Shown piece after piece: positions 8,350 to 14,851 of a stretch of 14,851 bases of DNA (position 1 is its first letter; the number at the start of each line of letters is the position of its first letter). The notes under the pieces were generated by a model that did no database searches, was not told where the DNA came from, and saw only the letters and a list, made by a program, of their open reading frames with translations. The stretch comes from Thiohalobacter sp. (lineage in GTDB: Bacteria > Pseudomonadota > Gammaproteobacteria > DSM-19610), in NCBI GenBank assembly GCA_027080445.1, contig JALWRY010000341.1, positions 1 through 14,851 on the forward strand, given 5' to 3'. A program made the translations under genes and the position numbers.

Positions 8350-10046
8350 CAGCTGTCGCCAAACCCAAGCGTATCGGCGATTTGCTGATTGAGAAGGGTA
8401 TCCTCACCCAGGATCAGCTCAGCATTGCACTCACCGAGCAGAAAAAATCCCGTGATCAGCTAGGCAAGATTATCGTCAGCCTGGGGTTTGCCACCGAGGC
8501 CGTGGTGCGTGATGTCCTGGGCGAAGCCCTGGGGCAGGAGAGCGTCGACCTGTCCAAGGTCATTGTGGATACCGAAGTTCTGCAACTGGTCGGCAAGGAT
8601 ATCGCGCGACGCTTTAAAATACTGCCGCTCTCCATCGACAAGCAAAAAAACATGCTGTCAGTCGCCATGTCTGACACCTTCAACGTCGTCGCAATCGACC
8701 AGTTGCGCGCACTGCTGGGTGGTGAACTGGATATAACACCGGTCCTTGCCGGTGAATCGGAAATTGAAAATGCCATTGACCAGCTGTACGGCTTTGAATT
8801 ATCCGTTGATGGCATACTGCACGAGATTGAAACCGGCAAGGTCGACTACAGCAACCACTTCAGCGAATCTGACGAATACAGCCAGCCGCTGGTGCGACTG
8901 GTTGATGCCCTGTTATCCGACGCGGTAAAAAAAGGCGCGTCGGACATACACTTTGAACCCGAACATGGCTTCCTGCGTATCCGCTACCGTATCGACGGTG
9001 TACTTCGACAGATCCGCAGCCTGCACCAGAACTACTGGTCGGCCATTGCCGTACGCCTGAAAGTCATTTCCGGGATGAATATCGCGGAAACCCGCGCGCC
9101 GCAGGACGGGCATATCTCCCTGACCCTGTTCGGGCGTCCCATCGACTTCCGCGTCTCCGCACAACCGACAACGCACGGTGAAAATATCGTCCTGCGTATC
9201 CTCGATCGCAACAAGGGCATCGTGCCCCTCGATCAACTGGGACTCAGCGAAGCCGCGCTGGCGGCCTTGCGTTTGATGATGGCGCGCCCGGAAGGCATTT
9301 TGCTGGTCACCGGACCCACCGGCAGCGGTAAAACCACCACGCTGTATTCCATGCTGAACTACGTGAATAACGAGTCGGTCAACATCATGACCCTGGAAGA
9401 CCCGGTCGAATACCCCATGTCGATGATTCGCCAGACATCCGTGAACGTGGCCGCCAAGCTGGATTTTGCCAGCGGCATCCGTTCCATGTTGCGCCAGGAC
9501 CCGGATATCATCCTGGTCGGCGAGGTGCGCGATGAAGACACAGCAGACATGGCCTTGCGTGCCGCCATGACCGGACACCAGGTCTATTCAACCCTGCACA
9601 CCAACTCAGCCGTGGGTGCAATACCGCGCCTACTGGACCTCGGCATCGTCCCGGATATTCTCGCCGGCAATATTATCGGTATCGTCGCCCAGCGCCTGAT
9701 ACGCAAACTCTGTCCGCAATGTCGAACTGCCGACAAGCCCACAGAACTCGAACACCATCTGCTCGGACTTGGCGAAGGTGAGAATCCCACGGTATACCGC
9801 GCCACGGGCTGTGAGCATTGCCACCAGACCGGCTACCGGGGACGTATCGCCATTACCGAGTTACTCAAGATCGACAGCGATATCGATGACCTGATCGCCC
9901 GCCGCGCCTCGCGCAAGGAACTCCATGATATGGCGATCAGCAAGGGTTTCGAACCCCTGGCCGAAGATGCACTGCGCCGTGTCCTGGACGGTAGCAGCAC
10001 ACTGGAAGAAGTCTCGCGTGTCGTTGATCTCACGGACCGCCTGTAG
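8346..10046 (+). CDS. mshE: MSHA pilus extension ATPase MshE (GspE/PilB family)
   Basis: Cytoplasmic hexameric ATPase that drives pilus assembly, 566 residues. The N-terminus has two MshEN-type motifs: KRIGDLLIEKGILTQDQL (8-25) continuing to Q32, then QLGKIIVSLGFATEAVV (38-54), matching the RLGxxLLxxGLL...LxxxLxxQ pattern that binds c-di-GMP in Vibrio MshE; the second copy has Q in place of the leading R. The motor domain has Walker A GPTGSGKTT (323-331), the Asp/His boxes (ITLEDPVEYP-like MTLEDPVEYP, STLHTNSAVGAIPRL), Walker B IILVGEVRD (388-396) and the tetracysteine zinc site C456, C459, C489 and C492. All catalytic elements are present. The ATG overlaps the mshN stop (ATGA). Confidence 0.95.
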   Translation: MTAVAKPKRIGDLLIEKGILTQDQLSIALTEQKKSRDQLGKIIVSLGFATEAVVRDVLGEALGQESVDLSKVIVDTEVLQLVGKDIARRFKILPLSIDKQKNMLSVAMSDTFNVVAIDQLRALLGGELDITPVLAGESEIENAIDQLYGFELSVDGILHEIETGKVDYSNHFSESDEYSQPLVRLVDALLSDAVKKGASDIHFEPEHGFLRIRYRIDGVLRQIRSLHQNYWSAIAVRLKVISGMNIAETRAPQDGHISLTLFGRPIDFRVSAQPTTHGENIVLRILDRNKGIVPLDQLGLSEAALAALRLMMARPEGILLVTGPTGSGKTTTLYSMLNYVNNESVNIMTLEDPVEYPMSMIRQTSVNVAAKLDFASGIRSMLRQDPDIILVGEVRDEDTADMALRAAMTGHQVYSTLHTNSAVGAIPRLLDLGIVPDILAGNIIGIVAQRLIRKLCPQCRTADKPTELEHHLLGLGEGENPTVYRATGCEHCHQTGYRGRIAITELLKIDSDIDDLIARRASRKELHDMAISKGFEPLAEDALRRVLDGSSTLEEVSRVVDLTDRL

Positions 10047-10058
10047 GGCACAAGGGCA

Positions 10059-11264
10059 ATGGCAGCATTCGAATACAAGGCAGTAGATCACTTCGGCAAG
10101 CAGGTGCTCGGTCGCATAGAGGCCAGCAACGACGAAGACCTGGAACTGCGTCTGACCCGCATGGGCCTCGACCTGGTCAACTTCCGACCGGCTCGCAATA
10201 ACCGTTTTTTCAAAGGCCGTAATCGTGTCGATCGTCCGGAGCTGGTTACCTTCTGTTTCCACCTGGAACAACTCACGCGCGCCGGCGTGCCTATCCTGGA
10301 CGCACTCACCGACCTGCGCGACAGCGTGCCTAACCCGCGCTTTCGCGATGTGCTTTCTGCCATCATCGAAGACATCGAAGGGGGCAAAAACCTTTCGGGT
10401 GCCCTGACGGGATTTCCCCAGGTATTCGACTCGGTGTTTGTCAACCTGATTGCCGCCGGCGAGCAAAGCGGTAAGCTGCCGGAAATTCTCCGTGAACTGA
10501 CGGAATCGCTGAAGTGGCAGGACGAACTGGCAGCGCATACCAAAAAGATCGTCATGTACCCGGCTTTTGTCGGCATTGTCATTCTCGGCGTGATGGGTTT
10601 CATGATGATCTACCTGGTGCCGCAACTGGTCGGGTTTATTACCAGCATGGGCGGCGACATCCCTTTTCATACCCGGGCGCTGATATTCGTATCGGATATT
10701 GTCACCAATTACTGGTACCTGTTTCTCATTGCACCGCCGGTATTATTCTTTGGAATTCGCTACTGGGCGCGGCACAGTGACAGCGGGCGTTACCGGGTAG
10801 ACCGGTGGAAACTCAATGCGCCGGCCATCGGACCGATTTACAAAAAGATCATTCTGTCACGTTTTACCACCAACTTTGCGCTGCTCTACAAGGCTGGCGT
10901 TACTGTCCTGGACTGCATCCGCATGGGTGAAACACTGGTTGGAAACGCCGTGATCGCTGAAGCCCTGCAACGCGTCAGGCAGCAGATCAGCGAGGGCGTA
11001 ACACTGACTGCGGGCTTTGAAAACACCGGCCTGTTTCCACCACTGGTCGTGCGCATGTTCCGCGTCGGCGAAACCAGCGGCGCACTGGACAGTTCGCTGG
11101 AAAATGTCAGTTACTTTTTTAACCGTGATGTAAGTGAATCCATAGAGCGCGTTCAGGCGCTGATCGAGCCGGTTCTTACCGTCGTACTGGGCGCCATGCT
11201 GGGCTGGGTCATGTTGTCGGTGCTCGGGCCGGTCTACGACATGCTTGGCAAGGTCACGAGGTAA
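10059..11264 (+). CDS. mshG: Inner-membrane platform protein MshG (GspF/PilC family)
   Basis: Polytopic platform protein on which the MshE ATPase acts. At 401 residues it has the usual length and both GspF repeats: the first around FCFHLEQLTRAGVPILDAL, and the second around FTTNFALLYKAGVTVLDCI, each ending in a signature with GEQSGKLPEIL or GETSGALDSSL. Three hydrophobic membrane segments are visible: around IVILGVMGFMMIYLVP, around YLFLIAPPVLFFGI, and near the C-terminus at VLTVVLGAMLGWVMLSVLGP. The gene begins 12 bp after mshE, behind AGGG-rich sequence. Confidence 0.93.
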   Translation: MAAFEYKAVDHFGKQVLGRIEASNDEDLELRLTRMGLDLVNFRPARNNRFFKGRNRVDRPELVTFCFHLEQLTRAGVPILDALTDLRDSVPNPRFRDVLSAIIEDIEGGKNLSGALTGFPQVFDSVFVNLIAAGEQSGKLPEILRELTESLKWQDELAAHTKKIVMYPAFVGIVILGVMGFMMIYLVPQLVGFITSMGGDIPFHTRALIFVSDIVTNYWYLFLIAPPVLFFGIRYWARHSDSGRYRVDRWKLNAPAIGPIYKKIILSRFTTNFALLYKAGVTVLDCIRMGETLVGNAVIAEALQRVRQQISEGVTLTAGFENTGLFPPLVVRMFRVGETSGALDSSLENVSYFFNRDVSESIERVQALIEPVLTVVLGAMLGWVMLSVLGPVYDMLGKVTR

Positions 11265-11268
11265 GATC

Positions 11269-12822
11269 ATGCGGCTTGTTCTCTACGTCAATGCCGACCG
11301 TTACACGCTGTACCGTGTAGACCGGCACGGCGCGCACAGGCTCGGTAATTTTCTCGTCGGCCAGGCCGGCAGGCACAGGCTGCACGACATGCTCGTACTG
11401 CTGCAACAACAACCTGTATCGATACTTGTCGACCTGATCGAGGAAGAATTCCGTCACGATACCATTCCACATGTGCGGGGCAACGATCGAACACGCATGC
11501 TGGAACGCCATGCGGCAAAACTGTACCGTGGCACACCGTTTCGTTATAGCCAGATTATCGGGCGCCTGCGAGAGGGCCGCTGTGACGACAAGGTATTGTT
11601 CAGTGCACTGACCAACCCGGATAACCTGCAACCCCTGCTTGATCTCCTTGAAGAAACTGCAACTCCGCTTGCAGGCATTTTCTCTTTACCCATTGTCAGC
11701 ACACGACTCCTGAAACCCCTTCAGGCCTGCAGTGAAAATGTCCTGTTGATTACCGAACAGCCTGACGGCGGCCTGCGCGAAACATTTTTGCGAGGGTCAA
11801 AGATACAGTTCAGTCGGCTGGCGCCAATACAGGAATCCTCACCGGATGAATACTGCAGTTTGCTTGAGGCTGAAGTTAACAAGACCCAGCGCTACCTGAA
11901 CACGCTGAGGTTACTCGCGCCCGGTGAGTCTGTCGATGTCTACCCCATCGCCGATGGCCAGCGTTGTGACGCGGTAAAACGGACCTGCCCGGATACCGGG
12001 CAGCTGAATTTCCACCCGACAGACATCAGGGATCTTGCCATCGCTACCGGTTTCAAAAGCTTTCCTGAAACCGGGGGCTGTGATGCCCTGTTTGCCTTCC
12101 TGCTTGGTAACACACCCTCAAAAAACCACTACGCACAAGCTCCGCATCTGAAGCGCTTGCGTGGCTGGCAGGGCGCCTTGATGCTCAAGGCAGCCAGCTG
12201 GCTGCTGGCCGTTATTGGCCTGAGCTGGAGCGGGATAAACACGATCGACGGCTGGATGGCTCACCGTGAAGGTGATCAGGTCGCTGCCAGCCGTTCATTG
12301 ATTGCCGGGCGTTACACCCAACTCACCCGCGAGCTGCCAGTCCAGCCAGAGCAGGCACGCGCCATGAGGGAAGCCGCCGAGCTGGCCGATAGCCTGGAGC
12401 GTCACACACTGAAAACAGGGGCTATCTTCAAACTCGTCGGTTCAGCATTCAGCCATCACCCCACACTGGAACTGCGTAAACTCAGCTGCTTTACAAGTGA
12501 CAAAACCAGCGCACACAAAGCCGTCACCCTGGCTTCCATGGATGCATCCGCAAGCCTGCCGTTACCACACTATACCGTCACCCTCGTTTCCGGCAGGCTG
12601 CGCCATTTTAACGGGAGTTATCAGCACGCACAGGAACAGGTTGACGCGCTTGCCGACTGGTTACGACAACAGCCCGGGGTTGTATCCGTCAATATTGACC
12701 ATGCCCCGCTTGATACCCGTCCCGATAGCCAGATACAGGGTGAACTTGACAATAAATCATCACAGGAAAAAGCCACCTTTGAACTGCGTATTGTGATGGA
12801 GATGACACATGGCGAAGCTTGA
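11269..12822 (+). CDS. MSHA-associated bitopic assembly protein (MshI-like, PilM/PilN-like role)
   Basis: About 517 residues with one membrane helix (about 300-322, LMLKAASWLLAVIGLSW). The long cytoplasmic half (RLVLYVNADRYTLYRV, HVRGNDRTRMLERHAAKLYR, LFSALTNPDN, PLAGIFSLPIVS) resembles a hypothetical family that I recognise beside MSHA genes; I see no ATP-binding motif. The periplasmic half has a predicted ferredoxin-like assembly region as in GspL or PilN, but similarity is too weak to be sure. The start was set at the ATG at 11269, preceded by GAGG (11258-11261), rather than an upstream alternative at 11245 inside mshG. By size, topology and order it would tie the platform to the periplasm. 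The symbol is withheld because homology to true MshI is uncertain. Confidence 0.7.
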   Translation: MRLVLYVNADRYTLYRVDRHGAHRLGNFLVGQAGRHRLHDMLVLLQQQPVSILVDLIEEEFRHDTIPHVRGNDRTRMLERHAAKLYRGTPFRYSQIIGRLREGRCDDKVLFSALTNPDNLQPLLDLLEETATPLAGIFSLPIVSTRLLKPLQACSENVLLITEQPDGGLRETFLRGSKIQFSRLAPIQESSPDEYCSLLEAEVNKTQRYLNTLRLLAPGESVDVYPIADGQRCDAVKRTCPDTGQLNFHPTDIRDLAIATGFKSFPETGGCDALFAFLLGNTPSKNHYAQAPHLKRLRGWQGALMLKAASWLLAVIGLSWSGINTIDGWMAHREGDQVAASRSLIAGRYTQLTRELPVQPEQARAMREAAELADSLERHTLKTGAIFKLVGSAFSHHPTLELRKLSCFTSDKTSAHKAVTLASMDASASLPLPHYTVTLVSGRLRHFNGSYQHAQEQVDALADWLRQQPGVVSVNIDHAPLDTRPDSQIQGELDNKSSQEKATFELRIVMEMTHGEA

Positions 12823-13432
12823 AATCCACCGTGACATGTTACGTTCGCCCTTGCAACGCCTGCTCATCGTCTCGGTGCTTGTCAGCTTTCTGGCCGGTCT
12901 CAGCCACTGGTATGCCAGTACTGAGCGTGACCACCTCTTACATGAACGGGCCGACCTGAATGTACTGCGCGATGAATACCGTGATGCAATAGAAGCCGGC
13001 GGCATCCTCAAAACTTCCCAGCAACGTTACCATGAACTTGAGCAACTGGGATTTATTGGCAAAGAACCCCGGCTGCTCTGGATTGAATCCCTGCGCAATA
13101 GCGGTCAATCACAACAACTTTACAACCTTAAATACAACCTGAATCAACAACAGCCGGTCAGGTTGAGCGGTGGTCCGCAAACTTCTCACTACCAGCTCTA
13201 CGCCAGCCCGATGCAATTACACCTTGATCTGGCCCACGAAGGCCGCCTTGTTGCGTTCTTCAAGCATTTAAGAAATGAACGGCCTGCTGTCTACCAGCTA
13301 CGCGCCTGTACCCTGACACCAGACTTTGACAATAATCACGTTAAGCTTCACAAGCCAAACATCTCTGCAACCTGCGATATCCTCTGGTTTACTGCAAGGC
13401 AGGCAGAACACTTTGAGGAGGACCCGATGTGA
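12809..13432 (+). CDS. Bitopic inner-membrane pilus assembly protein (MshJ/PilO-like)
   Basis: A 207-residue protein with a short cytoplasmic N-terminus, one membrane helix (about residues 18-37, LLIVSVLVSFLAGLSHWYA), a charged helical stretch that may be a coiled coil (about 38-85), and a periplasmic domain. This is the architecture of PilO, GspM and MshJ, which form an inner-membrane bracket with PilN or GspL. No individual motif proves it. The ATG overlaps the previous gene by 14 bp and follows GGAG (12798-12801), 7 nt away. Its stop overlaps the next start. Confidence 0.65.
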   Translation: MAKLEIHRDMLRSPLQRLLIVSVLVSFLAGLSHWYASTERDHLLHERADLNVLRDEYRDAIEAGGILKTSQQRYHELEQLGFIGKEPRLLWIESLRNSGQSQQLYNLKYNLNQQQPVRLSGGPQTSHYQLYASPMQLHLDLAHEGRLVAFFKHLRNERPAVYQLRACTLTPDFDNNHVKLHKPNISATCDILWFTARQAEHFEEDPM

Positions 13433-13884
13433 AGACACTTCGATTCACATTCTGGCTATCCTGCTTACTGATTCCATTGTCTACGGCACACGCCGACCCC
13501 TGGGGCAGACTGTTCACGACCCCCGCACAACGTTCACAACTCGACGCTGGCCAGGTCGTAAATAGCCAGGTATCACAACCCTCCGACAATGATTCGCAGG
13601 CCATCGCTCCCCGGCCTATACGCATTACCGGCACACTGACCAGCAGTAGCGGGAAGCACACCGTATGGTTGAATGGAAAACCTGCCAGACAAGGTGTCCG
13701 TGTACTTGAAGCCGGACGCGTTCAGTTGCGTGTCACCTCATCCGCCAGCCCGCGCAGGATGAAATCCGGGCAACTCCTCTACCCGAAAACCGGGAAGGTT
13801 GTTGAGGGTTACGCAGCCCGACCATCGACTTTAGACGGCAAGCCGACGCAGGCGGAGCCGAAAAACGTCAACGAACCGATGTAA
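13429..13884 (+). CDS. Periplasmic pilus assembly protein (MshK/PilP/GspC-like)
   Basis: A 151-residue secreted protein. It begins with a clear signal peptide (KTLRFTFWLSCLLIPLS, cleavage probably after THA). The mature part starts with DPWGRLFTTPAQR, similar to the DPTRPP-type opening of MshK, and has a small beta-rich segment ITGTLTSSSGKHTVWLNGK like the homology region of GspC and PilP that contacts the secretin. The GTG start at 13429 overlaps the preceding TGA (ATGTGA), with a strong GAGGAGGA site (13415-13422). By order it would link the inner-membrane bracket to MshL. Assignment rests on layout and weak local similarity. Confidence 0.65.
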   Translation: MKTLRFTFWLSCLLIPLSTAHADPWGRLFTTPAQRSQLDAGQVVNSQVSQPSDNDSQAIAPRPIRITGTLTSSSGKHTVWLNGKPARQGVRVLEAGRVQLRVTSSASPRRMKSGQLLYPKTGKVVEGYAARPSTLDGKPTQAEPKNVNEPM

Positions 13885-13892
13885 TATACGTC

Positions 13893-14851
13893 ATGCGCCA
13901 GCCCCCTCATTCTTTCACGGCAAAGACCCAATGCGGCGCCGCATTACTACTGTTTGTCATTGCGCTGGTGATGGCCGCCAGCCTTGCACTCCTGAAACGG
14001 CTCAACCAGGCGCCTGATCAGGTACAACGCGATAACTTTACGATGCAGCAACTCAAAAAGGCGCGCGACGCCTTGCGCGGCTATGCCCTGAGCGGTATCG
14101 ACCCTGTAAATACCAGTGTTCAACCCGGACGTCTTCCCTGCCCGGACTATACCCTGGATGGCGATAGCGACCCCTGCATTACCGTCAGCGGACACATACA
14201 GCCCGGCCGCCTGCCCTGGCGAACCCTGGGGCTCGAGGAATTACGTGATGCCGGCAATGAACCGCTCTGGTATGTCCCGGCACTTGAATTCACTGACGGG
14301 CAGACCATCAACAGCAATAGCACCACAACCTTGCGCATCGATGCCGGAGCCCGTGCTGAAATGGCGATCGTACTCTCACCCGGGCCGGTCATCGCCAAAC
14401 AAAAACGCCCAACGGGCAATCTTTCCGCGCAGCGCGATCCATCACGTTATTTCGAGGATATCAACGCGCTTGCCGCCACAGACTATGTCACGAAACCCGC
14501 TACGCCTGGCAGCGAATTTAATGACCGCCTGCTGGCGCTGCACCTGGATCAATTTATGCCTCAACTCGAACGGCGGGTGCTGAATGAACTCAGGAATACC
14601 CTCAAGAATACCCTGAAGTCGGCCTCTGCCTTGCCCAACCCTGCGCTTATCAATACGACTGACTGCAATAATACGCTCACTGAAGGCCTGCTACCCGAAA
14701 CGATCAATGCTGCCACTCCCTGTGATGTTGATGTCACCAAACTCCCTTCCTATCCACCCTGGTTCAGCGCCTGGCAACCTTTAATCTGGTATGTCATGTC
14801 ACCGGGAAGCACGCTTACCGTTGGCAGTGCGACGAACCTCCAGGCTTTAAT
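13893..14851 (+). CDS. Prepilin-like minor pilus protein, partial at window end
   Basis: Open from the ATG at 13893 to the window end (319 codons, no stop). A short N-terminus leads to one hydrophobic helix, GAALLLFVIALVMAASLALL (residues 15-34), then an amphipathic helix, as in type IV minor pilins of the PilX or GspK kind. The glutamate usual at mature position 5 is absent. The rest carries LPCPDY, GRLPWRTLGLEELRDAG and LWYVPA, wording of a hypothetical family found with pilus and type II secretion genes in proteobacteria. Cysteine pairs suggest disulfides. A near-perfect 12-bp direct repeat encodes NTLKNTLK. No clear ribosome-binding site; probably read by coupling from the gene 8 bp upstream. 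A pilus tip or priming role is inference. Confidence 0.7.
   Translation, partial: MRQPPHSFTAKTQCGAALLLFVIALVMAASLALLKRLNQAPDQVQRDNFTMQQLKKARDALRGYALSGIDPVNTSVQPGRLPCPDYTLDGDSDPCITVSGHIQPGRLPWRTLGLEELRDAGNEPLWYVPALEFTDGQTINSNSTTTLRIDAGARAEMAIVLSPGPVIAKQKRPTGNLSAQRDPSRYFEDINALAATDYVTKPATPGSEFNDRLLALHLDQFMPQLERRVLNELRNTLKNTLKSASALPNPALINTTDCNNTLTEGLLPETINAATPCDVDVTKLPSYPPWFSAWQPLIWYVMSPGSTLTVGSATNLQAL

Noticed and set aside
9861..10670. 269-codon minus-strand open frame across mshE and mshG
   Set aside because: Spans two well-supported plus-strand genes and shows no recognisable domain.
11245..11268. Earlier start for the gene at 11269
   Set aside because: It would lie within the mshG coding end and lacks a ribosome-binding site; the ATG at 11269 has GAGG upstream.

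Overview
The window looks like the chromosome of a gammaproteobacterium, probably an environmental lineage and perhaps a metagenome-assembled one. The clearest signs are a DnaG primase and an RpoD (sigma-70) that match the Escherichia coli proteins in length and motif order, the gammaproteobacterial neighbourhood of rpoD next to a tRNA-Ile(CAU) gene, and a long set of MSHA-type (mannose-sensitive haemagglutinin) type IV pilus biogenesis genes. I would not name a genus from sequence alone.

Layout, left to right. Positions 1-266 hold little: a possible 25-codon gene tail at the edge and no recognisable gene after it. On the minus strand follows a complete VapBC toxin-antitoxin pair (267-874) with a good sigma-70 promoter and a palindromic operator. 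Next, also on the minus strand, is a tRNA-Ile(CAU) gene (1029-1357) split between tRNA positions 36 and 37 by a compact 252-nt group I intron like the one known from Azoarcus. Just beyond its promoter, divergently oriented, is a small standalone HNH endonuclease gene (1459-1836). The macromolecular-synthesis genes dnaG and rpoD then occupy 1852-5543 on the minus strand. rpoD is split by a net frameshift exactly where the universal METPIGDDEDSH segment should be: five bases are missing.

Upstream of dnaG, where rpsU would normally lie, there is instead a 130-bp MITE-like inverted-repeat element (5601-5730). The plus-strand MSHA cluster starts abruptly at its far edge: mshL lacks its promoter, signal peptide and N-terminal domain. 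From there to the window end, tightly packed and often overlapping genes encode the secretin MshL, the TPR protein MshN, the ATPase MshE with a probable c-di-GMP-binding N-terminus, the platform protein MshG, three small inner-membrane/periplasmic assembly proteins that occupy the roles of MshI/J/K (PilM-N-O-P), and a partial prepilin-like protein. Together they would make an envelope-spanning pilus extrusion machine.

Points for a second look: the split tRNA with an HNH neighbour; the broken rpoD; the repeat-bounded junction between dnaG and truncated mshL, which is either a rearrangement or an assembly join through a multicopy repeat; and an MSHA gene order in which the assembly-platform genes follow mshG and no mshM lies between mshL and mshN.
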